From positions 56,282,484 to 56,346,483 of the forward strand of contig NC_037670.1 in assembly GCF_003255815.1 (NCBI RefSeq): a DNA stretch of 64,000 nucleotides. Reading direction: 5' to 3'. This DNA comes from Theropithecus gelada. Lineage: Eukaryota > Chordata > Mammalia > Primates > Cercopithecidae. The notes beneath the pieces are model-generated. The model did no database searches and was not told the origin of the DNA. It was given only the letters and a program-made list of their open reading frames with translations. A program made the translations under genes and the position numbers. This document shows positions 29,144 through 47,337 of this stretch, piece after piece (the first letter of the stretch is position 1; every line of letters begins with the position of its first letter).

Positions 29144-30920
29144 ATAAGGAATTTATTCCCATTTTCCTTCCTTTTAACAAAGGAAATCTATTTGTACAAT
29201 ATCATTATAATGTAAAGAACCAAGTCTAGGCCAAATCTGATGGTTTGCCAATTTGTATTAAACTCAAATATTGCAATAGAAAAAGAGTTTTTTTTTTCTT
29301 TCTTTATCAACTTGTCTAATAATTTGAACTTACTCCTATTGTCTAAAAGGCACCCTAGTGGTGAGTCTTATGGGAGGTCCTCATGTCTAGTAAGGCTCAC
29401 CACACGGGGTTTCGGTTAGCCTGACAACTGAGACTTAAGTTTACCAAAGGCCTATTTACCTTTCATTTTTAAATTTACACTTTCTATAGATAGCAATGTG
29501 TTACAAACGTGGATTATGAGCTACAACTGGGGAGTTGGATATTCAGCCTAAATTCCACAGAGGGCAAGGGTTACACAGAGAAGGTGGCTAAACAAATGGT
29601 GACTGTGGAAAGGAGAAAGAGAAGGGGATAAATAATGTTGTCCAAGGGAAGACCTCAGAAGTCATGGCTTGTGGGAGAACCAAAAAATAAATATCCAGGT
29701 GGCCACTCATCTACTGCTATTGGTGGCTGCCCATTAGGGCAGAGGCCTGAGAATTCCCAGTTTCTTTGGCCAAGAGGGGATTGAGCAAGACAGTTGTAAG
29801 ACAGCACATCGGAAGGGGCCTGCAACTAGTTATTAGGAAGATAATGCTTCTAACTTAGGACAGAGAAAGGCAAAACCAGTATTTCCCTAGAAGGAGGGGC
29901 TATAATTCACATTTCTAGAGAGAATGTCAATGCTGAAAACCACAGAGTATCTGGGGATTGGTCAAAATGCCAATGCTGAAAACTCAGAGTGCTCGAGTTT
30001 CAGTTAACAAGGGTGCCCTCACCAAACGCTGAAAACCTTAGGCCACCCAGGGCATGGCCAACACGGAACCCGAGACCAAGTTGAGGTCACAGAACAACAT
30101 GACTCTGGCATCCTAGAGTCAATGCAATGGGGAACCTATCACAATCAGTGTCCTGCTTTAATTGCCCACATACAATTAACAAAAAGTTAAAAGTAAGCGT
30201 AAGATTGCACATAAAACGTACATTTCAGTAGTAAAAATAAAGCAAATGGTGAAGCAATAAAATGGAGTCGGATGAGAAAGACCCAGGAAAGGGGTGACAA
30301 GGAATTGCTTTAGGGCATCCAAATTGTGGGAACCTTTTAATTGACCACTTAGCCAAAAGTGTTTATTTTATTCCCTAATTCTCCCAATACTATGGGGTTG
30401 AGGGCAGAAGGGACACTCACCCATCCCGCAGAACAGAAACGGCATCGATTATCTTTCACATGGGACCCGGGTGAAGATCTCTCCAGGGTACCTCAGCTTG
30501 GATGGGTTCTTCTTGGCTGCTGCTGCAGCTGGAGGGGCCTGCATCCGTAGGTAACCCATAGGGCTGCTGGTCCATGAGGCGAGTGTCACTCAAGGCAGTG
30601 ACGCTGTGGTCACTTGCTCTTCTGATCGGCTCCACTGCCTGCCAGGGAAAATGGTGGCCCTGAAAAGGGCCTTTGGGTAGTGTTAGAGCTCAGATATTAC
30701 AGCTCTGCTTTACTGTCTCTCTTCCTCATCCCAACCACCATGCCTCTGACTGCTGTCCAGCTGATAGCTGCTGTCATGCCGACCACCTTTCTGCTAACTA
30801 CTGGCCCACTCACCGTCCCCTAATCTCGGTTCCACTGATCACCATTAGCTGATTACAGACTGCTGCTGGCCTCCTCACAGACTGGCGCTCTCAGATGGCT
30901 GGCTGCTGTATTCTGTCTTC

Positions 30921-30938
30921 TTCACACGTTAGGCACCA
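30921..30938 (-). promoter_or_regulatory. Putative ERV primer-binding site
   Basis: On the minus strand this reads TGGTGCCTAACGTGTGAA directly after the LTR end. It resembles a tRNA-Lys type primer site with several changes. The tRNA assignment is tentative. Confidence 0.5.
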
Positions 30939-31416
30939 TGCTGATTCAGGGTAGGCAAGCCGCAAAGTGGAGCTTAGCGTGCTGGGCTTTTGGCTTTGCC
31001 AAGAAAAGTATTCAACGGCAAGCCAGAGGTAGGAGAAAACAGCTTTACTGAAGAGATAACATTAGAGCTTCCGCAGTGTTACAGCTCCGTGGCTGCTCCT
31101 GCAGAGCAGGGCTATCCTGCAGGCAGAGTATCCTTAGGACAGTTTTTCAGTCATATGTATACCCACTTTAAATTGCATGCATATTAAGGGGTGATTCATG
31201 CAGAAATTTCTAGGGAAGGGATAGTATTATTGGGTCATGGCCACGGAGAGAGGAGGTAGCACCCGCGTGTTGCCATGGCAACAGTAAATTGACATGACAC
31301 ACTGGTGGGCACACATGATTGAAAGCTGCTTTCATGCTGGTCATGTTTTAGCTAGGCATTAATCTGATCCGGTGTCCAAGCCCTGTCTCTGGAGTGGAAT
31401 CCAACCTCTTAACTCA
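30939..31416 (-). mobile_element. ERV 5' LTR (minus strand)
   Basis: Begins TGAGTTAAGAGG on the minus strand and ends CA next to the primer-binding-like site. It contains a TATA-like 'gtatacatatgac' and, downstream, 'cagtaaagctgttttctcc' as a possible R-region polyadenylation area. About 478 bp. The outer boundary is approximate because no partner LTR is in view. Confidence 0.65.
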
Positions 31417-31559
31417 GTAAGAACAAATTGTGCTTTTGCATACCTAATTTTCTTCCATATTATTTGTATTTTATTTATAATGACTTATCATGGATATTGT
31501 AATTTTGGAGTTTTCCTCCTCAAACATCTGAAATAGCCAAATCACAAATAATTTTCATT

Positions 31560-32625
31560 CACAATTGTCCCCAAAAAACAATAAAACACCTAGGAATGCA
31601 GCTAACAAGGAAAGTGAAGCATTTCTAAAAGGAGAACTACAAACCACTGCTCAAAGAATTCAGAAATGACACAAACAAATGAAAAAAAATTCCATTCTCA
31701 CAGATAGAAAGAATCAGTATCATGAAAATGGCCATACTGCCAAAGTAATTTGTAGTTTCAATGTTCTTCACAGAACTAGAAAAAACTATTTTAAAATTCA
31801 TAAAGAACGAAAACAAGAGCCTTACTAGCCAAGGAAATCCTAAGATAAAAGAACAAAGCTGGAGGCATCACATTATCTACCTTCAAACTATACTACAGGG
31901 CTACAGTAACCAAAACAGCATGGTACTGGCACAAGAAAAGACACATAAACCAATGGAACAGAATAGAGAACACAGAACTAATACCACACAACTATAACCA
32001 TCTTCAAAAAACCTGACAAAAACAAGCAACAGGGAAAGAATTCCTTATTTAATAAATGTTACTGGGAGAACTGACTAGCCATATGCAGAACATTGAAATT
32101 GTACCCCTTCCTTACATCATATACAAAAACCAACTCAAGATGGAATGCCAACTTAAATGTAAAACTGAAAACTATAAAAACCCTGTAAGAAAACCTAGCT
32201 ATATCATTTAAAACATAGACAAGGGCAAAGATGATGAAGACTCCAAAAGCATTTGCAACAAAAGCAAAAATTGACAAATTGGAACTAATTAAACCAAAGA
32301 GCTCCTTTACAGAAAAAAAATTATCTCAGAGTGAACAACCAAGAAAATGGGAGAAAAATTTTTGCAGGCTCTGCATCTGAAAAAGGTCAAATATCAAGCA
32401 TATATAAGGAACTTGAACACATTTACAAGGCAAAAAAAAAAAAAAAAATTAAAAAGTTGGCAAAGGACACCAATAGACATTTCTCAAATGTAGACATTCA
32501 TGTGGCCAAAAACATATGAATAAAAGCTCAGCATCACTGATCATTGGAGAAATACAAATTAAAATCACAATGAGATACCATCTCAGGCTAATCAACTCAC
32601 CTTCCACAAAGTCCCCAAGAGCATA
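31560..32625 (+). mobile_element. L1 ORF2 fragment, plus strand
   Basis: About 1 kb matching the 3' half of primate L1 ORF2 in order ('caataaaacacctaggaatg', 'ggaggcatcacattatctac', 'ccaatggaacagaatagaga', 'aatgagataccatctcaggc'). Broken by stops and small indels, and truncated at both ends. Confidence 0.9.
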
Positions 32626-34360
32626 CAATGGGGAAAGGATAGTATTTTAATTCATTACTTAATTTCATTATTGCAAGGTTCAAACCTCCACCATTTCCAT
32701 AACAGTATGCTTATGACTCAGTTTTCAAAAGGACGTATAGTCCATTTTTTTTCCTTTACATGCTTAAAATCCATTCATTAATACATTGATCAATTGATTC
32801 AGATGATAAGGCAGTCAGATATCTGAATTTCATCTTATTAACATTTCTATGTTTCTTTGTCTGTGACACATTTCAGTGAGAAGGTCCTACCTAAAATGAA
32901 GGATCCAAAAAGCTAATGCAAAGAGACAGCTGCTGCACATACTTTAACAGTGATATTAAAGATCGTATTATATAGTCTCTGTGCTTTGAACACAGATGTG
33001 AGAAATTATGGCCTGAACCTAGTGAATCTTTAGTCATTATACATTTTTGTAATGTTTGCACTATTAGAAACCTGAAACTCGTTTGGAGTTTATCTCTATC
33101 AATTGTATACCAGCATCTGCATTTTGTGCATTTTAGTTAACTGTGTACATCATACTTTTAATACCTCTTCATTTATTTTTGCATTAATAAAGCAGGTATT
33201 CATTGAATATCAACTATGGGTCAAGCACGATTTTATGTTGAGGTATAAAGTGCATTTTCATAAGACATCTTAAGTCTTTAATGAAACATATAAAGTCATT
33301 TAATGCATGATTTTTGAATGAATACACAAATGAAGCACACTGTTATCTTCATTTTGTAGTTGACAAAAGTAAATAACAAAGAAGTTGTGACTAGTCAAAA
33401 TCACTCAGCTAAGATATAATTAAGTGAGTTCCTGCACCAAGATGCTGTTCAAAAAAATGTATTACTATGACCTCTTTCTCATAGATCATTCAGTGATAAA
33501 AATTAGAAACCAAATCAATTTACTCAGTGAAATAACATTCTCTTATGCACGATGCATGTCAATACACTCTAAAGATTTGTTACTATCAAAACATTTGTTA
33601 TTCTTTAAGAAATTAAGCAGGCCTCTAAAGTTAACAGTGGCTTAGATTTTTGAGGAGACTAAGACTTGAAGTCACAGTGTGATAGTAGGTTTTCTTGGAT
33701 ATATTTAATAGATTTGTTTTAATTCTGTGTATTTGAAATGCTGAGTTTACCTTACACAATTATGGACTATTTCATTACAGCAGGGCACTTTCTCGAGACA
33801 CTGACTGTACATATGTAATTGCACAAAATTCAGATAGTGAAACCTTTCCCTTTATTTCTCTTCCTGAAAAACTCTTGTCTCTAAACTTCACTATTTTATA
33901 ATTTTTTTAATCTCATTCTTTCCCCATTTTAGGCATCATTCCATCCACCACCACCACCACTCCCACTGCGGCATAGCAAAACCAACACAAAAGCCCAAAC
34001 AAAAACCAAGTGTCATTCTATTTATACGTGCTCAGATCTCAGTGATGGAACCTGCAGCTTATCAGGGATGAGCACAACTTAGCACAGTAAAACAGAACCC
34101 TTGCCTCTGTCTCTAGTATTTCCTGAGTCTTTCAGGAATAGGATCAACCCTATATAAACTTTAACTATTTTCAATGCTCCAGAAATCTAACTGAGCCCGT
34201 TATGTTTTTGGCAGTAATATGGTAATTGATTTATTTTTATTATGCAACTTTTGTAACATTCTGGTGGTTGTTAGAATTTTTTGTTTATTGTTATATCGCA
34301 ATGAAAGTAGTCCTGCATGTATGATTTTTCATAAATATCTTTTACTAATAAAGCATACTT
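32626..34360. other. Intergenic DNA, no gene seen
   Basis: AT-rich, with no recognised gene or young repeat. A short (CCA)n run lies at about 33945-33962. Confidence 0.5.
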
Positions 34361-34682
<322 letters not shown>

Positions 34683-34924
34683 CTAATTTTACAAGGCTAA
34701 AAGTGAAAGTAATAGACATTTATTCTCAGGATATTTTACTATTATTTATTGGTGAATTGCAAAGTTAAAATAATTCAAAGTTAAATAAAGAAGTAAGTAT
34801 TGTACTATTAGAATGCATATTTTAAATTGGCCTCAAATGTAAATACTGAAATTTAAAATAAAGTAAATTATTTAACTTAAAAGGTGAGTATAAAATATTC
34901 TATACAGATAAAAACAATCATAGA

Positions 34925-36549
34925 AAACTTTCTCCAAGATGACCAAATAGGAACAGCTCCAGGCTACAGCTCCCAGCATGAGCAACACAGTAGATGGGCA
35001 ATTTCTGCATTTCCAACTGAGGTACGGGGTTCATGTCACTGGGGCGAGTCAGACAGTGGGTGCAGGACAGTGGGTGCAGCCCACTGAGCGAGAGCTGAAG
35101 CAGGGGGAGGCATTGCCTCACCCGGGAAGCACAAGGGGTAAGGGAATTCCCTTTCCTAGTCAAGGGAAACCCTGACACATAGCACCTGGAAAATCCGGTC
35201 ACTCCCACCCCAATACTATGCTTTTTCAAGGGTCTTAGCAAATGGCACACCAGGAGATTATATCCCATGCCTGGTTCGGAGGGTCCCAGCAGTCTGAGAT
35301 CGAACTGAAAGGGGGCAGTGAGGCTGGGGGAGGGGCGCCCACCATTGCTGAGGCTTGAGTAGGTAAACAAATGAGCCAGGAAGCTCAAACTCGGTGGAAC
35401 CCGCCATAGCTCAAGGAGGCCTGCCTGCATCTGTAGACTCCACCTCTGAGGACAGGGCATAGCCAAACAAAAGGTAACAGAAACCTCTGCAGATTTAAAT
35501 GTCCCTCTCTGACAGCTTTGAAGAGAGTAGTGGTTCTCCCACCACGGAGTTTGAGATCTGAGAACAGACAGATTGCCTCCTCAAGTGGGTCCCTGAACCC
35601 TGAATAGCCTAACTGGGAGGCACACCCCAGTAGGGGCAGACTGACACCTCACACAGCTGGGTATCCCTCTGAGATGAAACTTCCAGAGGAACGATCAGGC
35701 AACAACATTTGATGCTCAGTAATATTCACTATTCTGCAGCCTCCACTGCTGATACCCAGGCAAAGAGGGTCTGGAGTGTACCTCTGGCAAACTCCAACAG
35801 ACCTGCCGCTGAGGGTCCTGACTGTTAGAAGGAAAACTAACAAACAGAAAGGACGTCCACACTAAAACCCCATCTGTACGTCACCATCATCAAAGACTAA
35901 AAGTAGATAAAAACCACAAATATGGGGAAAAAACAGAGCAGAAAAGCTGAAAATTCTAAAAATCAGAGCACTTCTTCCCCTCCAAAGAAACACAGATCCT
36001 CACCAGCAACAGAACAAAGCTGGATGGAGAATGACATTGATGAGTTGAGAGAAGAAGGCTTCAGATGATCAAACTTCTCCAAGCTAAAGGAGGAAGTTCG
36101 AACCCATCACGAAGAAGCTAAAAACCTTGAAAAAAGATTAGACAAATGGCTAACTAGAATAACCAATGTAGAGAAGTCCTCAAATTACCTGATAGAGCTG
36201 AAAACCATGGCACGAGGACTGTGTGACAAACGCACAAGCTTCAGTAACCGATTCAATCAACTAGAAGAAAGGGTATCAATGATTGAAGATCAAATGAATG
36301 AAATGTGAGAAGAGAAGTTAAGAGAAAAAAGACTAAAAAGAAACGAACAAAGCCTCCAAAAAATACGGGACTACGTGAAAAGACCAAATCTATGTCTGAT
36401 TGGTGTACCTGAAAGTGAAGGGGAGAATGGAACCAAGTTGGAAAACAGTCTGCCAACCTAGCAAGGCAGGCCAACATTCAAATTCAGGAAATACAGAGTA
36501 TACCACAAAGATACCCTCGAGAAGAGCAACCCCAAGACACATAATTGTC
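34925..36549 (+). mobile_element. 5' end of a primate L1, cut within ORF1
   Basis: Starts close to the L1 5' end ('ccaagatgaccaaataggaa'), runs through the roughly 1-kb 5'UTR and into ORF1. It then stops at 'gacacataattgtc', where it joins the VKORC1L1 duplicon. Most L1 copies are 5'-truncated; this one keeps its head and lacks its tail, which points to a rearrangement after insertion. Confidence 0.92.
35922..36461 (+). pseudogene. L1 ORF1 (nucleic-acid-binding protein) fragment, broken
   Basis: ATG at 35922 begins the typical MGKKQSRKAENSKNQS N-terminus. Codon 49 (36066-36068) is TGA where an Arg codon is expected, and further in-frame stops follow at 'gaaatgtga' (about 36304) and 'ccaacctag' (36459-36461). 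The coiled-coil part is still readable between stops. The fragment ends before the RRM domain because the element is cut at 36549. Confidence 0.85.
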
Positions 36550-36911
36550 CCACACCCCCGGCCCGCCTCCCGAGAACCAGGAAACCTGTCAAGCCGGCCG
36601 AGACCCACCCTCCGCAGCCCCCTCGCGCTCCTGCCCAGCCCGGCCCCAGCCCGCCCGACCGCTCCCCGTCTGCCCCGGCCTCCCGGCTGCACTCTGCCAC
36701 CTCATTCCTCCCCGGCGGCCTCGCGGCACCGCCACCTCCTCCCCGCGACCTGGGCTCGGGTCGCCCCCCGCCCGGCCCGACCACGCCAGTCCCCCCGCGG
36801 CCCGGTCCCCGCGGCCTCCAGTCCCGAGCTCCAGCCGCGCGCCCCCCCGGCCTCGGCCTCGGCGCTCGCCCCGCTCGGCCGCTCCCGGCCCCATTCCCCA
36901 ATGCCGGCTAC

Positions 36912-37100
36912 CTGGAGACAAGCACAGCGGAGCACTTCATCCAGGATCCCAGGTCGCAGAGGGCCCGTGGTCCCGCTTCTTCTCCAGCTCCACACGGTAG
37001 GCGCAGATGGAGAGCAGGATCCCGGCGGCGGCGCACACTGCATGTCGGTTACTCTCTCCCACCGCCGCACCGACACTCTCAGCAGGACGGGCGCCGCCAC
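36912..37100 (-). pseudogene. VKORC1L1: VKORC1L1 exon 1-like pseudo-exon, copy A
   Basis: VKORC1L1 is an ER-membrane vitamin K epoxide reductase paralogue; exon 1 encodes the N-terminus, first membrane segment and the loop cysteine pair. Here the family text survives in three different frames: AAPVLLRVSV then RRWERV; AVCAAAGILLSI then CAYRVE; and CDLGSWMKCSAV. The spacing of the two cysteines (C-x7-C) matches the family. The start codon is GTG (37098-37100 on the plus strand) instead of ATG, and two frame changes follow. A splice donor (CCAG|GTAGCC on the minus strand) is intact at 36910-36911. No exons 2-3 are in the window. It is a duplicated, not processed, pseudogene, since promoter and intron edge are kept. 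Confidence 0.85.
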
Positions 37101-37530
37101 CTTCCCCACTCCGCTACTGCTGCCGACGCCGCCTCCCGCCGCTTCCCTCAGCCCGTCTGGGTCGGACACAGCCGCCACCTCAACAGCCACCACCGCCGCC
37201 GCCGCCGCCGCCGCGCCCCATTGGCTGGGTCGCCTGCTCCAGCCCCGCCCCGACAGGCGTGCGGCCCAACCGCCCTGAACCGAGTGAGGCCTGCGGGGCA
37301 GGGAAGGCGAGCGCCGTCGCGGAGGGAGGGGGCGGAGCACGCAACCGCTGGGAGGCCGGATGGCCAGCAGAGACTGAGGCGGGCGCGGGCAAGGTGCGCT
37401 CCAGGAGTGGGGCCCGGGAAGAGGTGGGGCCCGGGCGAGAGAGGGGCGGGGCGGGGGAGGGCGGGGTCTGGAGGGGCAGGGCCCAGGAGGGGCGGGGCCG
37501 GGCGGGACCGGGCGGCTAGCGCGGGAGGGA
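37101..37530 (-). promoter_or_regulatory. CpG-island promoter of VKORC1L1-like copy A
   Basis: Very CpG-rich. A (GCC)n run lies at about 37190-37216, a reversed CCAAT box at 37220-37224, and many GC boxes (GGGGCGGGGC type) at 37441-37505. This G-rich stretch could also form quadruplexes. Orientation follows the pseudo-exon (minus strand). Whether it is still transcribed is unknown. Confidence 0.7.
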
Positions 37531-37831
37531 CTTAGGGGACCGGTGCAAGGAACACATTACAAGGATGCTACTGTGGGTGACTGGGGGAGGCCTCGGCCCC
37601 TCCCTCCGAATTCCCATCCTTTTTCCCTTTTTCGTCGTTATCACTTGATGTTTCTGACCCAATCCAAATCAACCCTGGCAATGCTCGGAAATTTAGAGCC
37701 ACACTCCTATGACCTCATCTTCCCACTACCAACTCTGGGCACTCTGTGTTCAACCTGTGCAAAACTTCTTTTTTTTTAATGTGCAAAAGTATGTTTTGAA
37801 TTAAAAAACTGTTTTTGTAAAATGATTTATG

Positions 37832-38117
37832 GGCCGGCGCAGTGGCTCACAGCCTGTAATCCCAACGCTTTGGGAGGCTGAGGCAGGTGGCTCACTTGAG
37901 GTCAGGAGTTCGAGACCAGCCTGGTCTACATAGTGAAACCCCCATGTCTAATAAAAATACAAAAAAAAAAAAAAAAAAAGCCGAGTGTAGTGGTGGGCGC
38001 CTGTAATCCCAGCTACTCGGGAGGCTGAGGCGTGAGAATTGCTGCAACCCAGGAGGCAGAGATCGTGCCACTGCACTCCAGTCTGGGTGATAGAGTGAAA
38101 GACTCAACAACAACAAC
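37832..38117 (+). mobile_element. Alu, plus strand (shared by both arms)
   Basis: From 'ggccggcgcagtggctcaca' to a (CAA)n end. The same insertion is present, inverted, at about 57428-57738, so it pre-dates the inverted duplication. Confidence 0.93.
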
Positions 38118-38560
38118 TTACGAATGCCTTGCTTCTCTGTAAGCTGAATTTGAGGTGGTTTGCCATAATTCAAATCATATAGAAAAATATAAAGATGAGC
38201 TAATACAATCAGGACAAAGAAAACCAAAAGTCAGAATAAAATGAAAGGCCAGGAATCAGAACACAGATAAGCAGGCTATAGGGGCTTACAAAATTATTAA
38301 AATTGCATCATAAATTTGGCTCTGAGCTTCCTGGTGGCCAAAACTAAAAGAGAAACAAATGTATATGCTTTCTCACTGTCTTCAAGAAGAAACACAGTGT
38401 TCTTAGAGATTTTCAGTGTTTCCCTGGTTGCAGCTTTCAATTTTTCAGGGGCTTTATATAGTGATTTTGAGTAATAAGCAATATCCTTGTAATCGTTATC
38501 TCTTGTTGGGTAAAAATTGCCCCCAATTCAGCAGCTTAATAAACAATAAACTTTTTTTTT

Positions 38561-39026
<466 letters not shown>

Positions 39027-39398
39027 NNNNNNNNNNNNNNNNNNNNNNNNNNNNNNNNNNNNNNNNNNNNNNNNNNNNNNNNNNNNNNNNNNNNNNNNNN
39101 NNNNNNNNNNNNNNNNNNNNNNNNNNNNNNNNNNNNNNNNNNNNNNNNNNNNNNNNNNNNNNNNNNNNNNNNNNNNNNNNNNNNNNNNNNNNNNNNNNNN
39201 NNNNNNNNNNNNNNNNNNNNNNNNNNNNNNNNNNNNNNNNNNNNNNNNNNNNNNNNNNNNNNNNNNNNNNNNNNNNNNNNNNNNNNNNNNNNNNNNNNNN
39301 NNNNNNNNNNNNNNNNNNNNNNNNNNNNNNNNNNNNNNNNNNNNNNNNNNNNNNNNNNNNNNNNNNNNNNNNNNNNNNNNNNNNNNNNNNNNNNNNNN
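39027..39398. other. Assembly gap (372 N) with duplicated flanks
   Basis: The 174 bp before the gap are repeated immediately after it, while arm B has only one copy. The likely explanation is two unmerged overlapping contig ends, not a real duplication. Confidence 0.95.
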
Positions 39399-40161
<763 letters not shown>

Positions 40162-40174
40162 ACACCTGGTTCAG

Positions 40175-40312
40175 TTTTTAAATGTTATTTTTGCAGAGAC
40201 AGGGTTCTCTGTACGTTGCCCAGGCTGGTCTCAAAATGCTACCCTCACATGATCCTCCCCCTTCAGCCTCCCAAAATGCTGGAATTCGAGGCATGAATCA
40301 CTGTGCCCAACC
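40175..40312 (-). mobile_element. Free right Alu monomer-like element, minus strand
   Basis: About 140 bp from 'tttttgcagagacagggttc' to 'actgtgcccaacc', the size of a single monomer. Counterpart in arm B at about 51788-51920. Confidence 0.75.
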
Positions 40313-40435
40313 TCATTCTCTTTCAATTAACTCAGTTTCAATTTCTTCTTACAGAAATACCATCAAATAGAAAATGTCAATGTTAAGCAGGATTTCCATG
40401 TAAAGGTGGCAAATCACAAAATCTTCCTTCCTTGA

Positions 40436-40780
<345 letters not shown>

Positions 40781-40782
40781 TA

Positions 40783-41000
40783 ATGACATTTATTGTGTGC
40801 CTACTATGTACCAAGTACTGTATTAGGTTCTGAGAATGAATAAGATGGGACTCCTGCCACAGGGAGCCTCTGTTCTGATTTGGTGTGAGTTTGGGAGGAG
40901 GACATACAGACAAGCAATTCAATAAATAGTGAGCTGATTTTTGGGTGTGATATCTGCTTTGGGAGAACCCGGCAGGAGGAGGCAATGAAAAGCAGGATGG
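40783..41000 (-). mobile_element. L2-like ancient LINE remnant (part 1)
   Basis: The 'tgtgcctactatgtaccaag' and 'gatgggactcctgccacagg' text is typical of old L2-type 3' ends. Continued after the young Alu at 41325-41590. Family and strand are from memory of the consensus. Confidence 0.45.
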
Positions 41001-41590
<590 letters not shown>

Positions 41591-41594
41591 TTTT

Positions 41595-41884
<290 letters not shown>

Positions 41885-41899
41885 AGATAGGGAGTTATA

Positions 41900-43235
<1,336 letters not shown>

Positions 43236-43243
43236 TTCCTATT

Positions 43244-43355
43244 GAGAGAGAGAGAAAAAATGAAAGAAAGAAAGAAAAGAAAGAAGGAAGGAAGGAAAAG
43301 GAAAGAAGGAGAAAGAAAGAAAGAAAGAAAGAGAAAGAAAGAAAGAAAGAAAAGA
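43244..43355 (+). repeat. (GAAA)n / (GGAA)n microsatellite
   Basis: Purine-only run starting 'gagagagagaaaaaatgaaa' and ending before 'gattgtgtgcagag'; probably grown from a repeat tail at the L1 edge. Confidence 0.93.
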
Positions 43356-43642
43356 TTGTGTGCAGAGATAGAGAAGTATATAGTAATCAAAGGGCAAACC
43401 GTATACCTGGAAAAACTAGTACAGAATGACTGGCCTGGAGCCAACCTTGGCTAAACTATTGAATTTCAATGATAATGAAAGTACTCCACTGGTCTTTGGG
43501 CAGGAAAACATAAGTACATGTGGGAAGAACCTCCAGCCAGCCTCAGAGCTTCCCATAACCCCAGCCAAAGCTAGATGACAATAAAGTCAGAAGTTAAAGG
43601 AAAAACTGAAGAAAAGGAAAATGAATCAAGAATATTCTCCCA

Positions 43643-43979
<337 letters not shown>

Positions 43980-44223
43980 TTAAACAGAATCTCTCAAACA
44001 TCCACCAATTCAAAAAATACAGCAGCTGTAGGTGAAAATAGAAACTGCAGATTAAAAAGAATCATGATACTTTTATTATCTTTTTTCATAATTTTAATGA
44101 ATGTTGAATAAAAAGATATCACTTTCACATAGGCATTTATCTGAAGTTCAGAAATTCTCCCACTTTAGTTTCTTCAGCTTCTGTTGTATCAAGCAAAATG
44201 AAAGTTATATATATTTGAACTAA

Positions 44224-44534
<311 letters not shown>

Positions 44535-44605
44535 AGTTATTTTTAATGCATTAATATATCAACTTACCTAACTACCTATTTGCAAAAAAAGGGGTATAAA
44601 TTATC

Positions 44606-44748
44606 AACTTTTTTTTTTTTCCGAGACAGAGTCTGTCTCTGTTGCCCAGGCCGGAGTGGAATGGTGTAATCTTGACTCACTGCAACCTCTGCCTCCAAGA
44701 CTCAAGTGATCCTTGTGCCTCAGCCAGGCATGCGCTATCAGGCCTGGC
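44606..44748 (-). mobile_element. Partial Alu, minus strand
   Basis: T-run, then 'ccgagacagagtctgtctct', ending 'caggcctggcg' after one monomer's length, with an internal deletion. Confidence 0.85.
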
Positions 44749-44819
44749 GATATCACTTAATGTTGAGTTATTTCTTGCTGGCTGAAAATGTCATGATTTA
44801 TTACTGGCTTCTTTGTACT

Positions 44820-45113
44820 TTTCTTTTTTCTCTCTTTCTTCTCTCTCTCTCTCCCCCTCCCTCTCTCTGAGAGGGTCTCACTCTGTTACCCAGGCTGCAG
44901 TCTCAAACTCCTGGGTTCTAGTGATCCACCTGCCTCACCCTCCCGAGTAGCTGGGACTACAGGTGCATATTACCATAACTGGGTTTTAATTTTTTATAGA
45001 GATGAGATCTTGCTATGTTTCTCATGCTGGTCTCATACTCCTGGCCTTGAGCAATCTTTCTACCCTGCCTTTCAAAAGTGCTGGGATGACAGGTGTAAGG
45101 TATAGCACCCAGC
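44820..45113 (-). mobile_element. CT-rich tract followed by old Alu, minus strand
   Basis: A CT microsatellite at about 44825-44869 leads into a diverged Alu ('gagggtctcactctgttacc' to 'taaggtatagcacccagcc'). Confidence 0.8.
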
Positions 45114-46283
<1,170 letters not shown>

Positions 46284-46321
46284 TAAAGTAAATTCTTAAT
46301 GATCCATGAAAAGAAAATGGT

Positions 46322-46620
46322 AGGCCAGGTGTGGTGGCTCCCACTTGTAATCCCAGCACTGCAAGAGGCTGAGAGGGGAGGATCGCTTGAGTCCAGGAGT
46401 TTGAAACCAGCCTGGGAAACATGGTGAGACCCCCTCTCTAGAAGAAATATAAAAATTACCTGGCTATGGCAGCTCGAACCTGGGATCCCAGCTACTCAGC
46501 TGGCTGGAGAGGGGGAGGATCACTTAAGCCAAGAAGGAAGAGGTTGTGGTGAGCCAGGATTATACCACTACACTCCATCCTGAAGGAAAAGTGGTACTTT
46601 GCCTCAAAGAAAGGGAAAAA
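46322..46620 (+). mobile_element. Old Alu, plus strand
   Basis: Diverged Alu from 'ggccaggtgtggtggctccc' to 'gcctcaaagaaagggaaa'. Confidence 0.85.
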
Positions 46621-46728
46621 ATTGGTATCCATGAAAAATTTAAACTATCTATATCTACATAAATCTATATAGAAATAGTATATTAATCAAAAAGCAAACT
46701 CTTAATAGTTCATGACAAACAAATAGCA

Positions 46729-47016
46729 AGCCAGGTATGGTAGTTTATGCTTGTAATCTCAGCACTTTGGGAGGCTCAGGCAAAAGGATTGCTGGTGTCC
46801 AAAAGTCTGGGAACAGCCTAAGCAACATTCTGAGAACCAACCTCTCAGAAAAAGTCAGAAATTAGCCAGGCATGGTCGCATGTGCCTGTAGTATCAGCTA
46901 CTCAAGATGCTGAGTTGGGAGAATTACTTCAGGCCAAAAGGCCAAGGCTGCAGTGAGCCATGATCACATGACTCCACTCCAGCCTGGGTGACAGAGCAAG
47001 ACCCTAAAAAAAAACA
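46729..47016 (+). mobile_element. Old Alu, plus strand
   Basis: Diverged Alu from 'agccaggtatggtagtttat' to 'gcaagaccctaaaaaaaaac'. Confidence 0.85.
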
Positions 47017-47337
47017 TAACTGTAACAACATAAATACAGAAGACATGAAGTGAGAAGCTACCATGTCTAGAGTGAAGAAAAAGGGCCCAAGCAGAGGCCC
47101 ATTCCGATTCCCACCCAAAAAAGAAAAGAAAAATGATGAGACGCTAAATAAAACAAAAATCAGTATGAAACCACGCAGGAAGGATTTATTATAAATTTGT
47201 CACAAATCCATTGTCAAGGTTAAAAGAAGAGGCAGGTGTTTTGCTAAAGAACTCTGCTGTAAAGTTACCAACAAATAGGAGTCCAGGGAAGTTTTAGGCT
47301 CCTTGATACTCTTGACCACAAAGATTAAAATGATGGA
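47017..47337. other. Intergenic DNA left of array 2, no gene seen
   Basis: AT-rich. The first bases that look like degraded array text appear around 47338. A short patch near 47088-47105 ('gggcccaagcagaggcccat') may be even older array-like sequence. Confidence 0.45.

Noticed and set aside
36458..37340. Long GC-rich frames in both CpG islands (for example 36400-37278 and 58221-59240)
   Set aside because: They overlap promoter and pseudo-exon on either strand and show no domain beyond the VKORC1L1 fragments.
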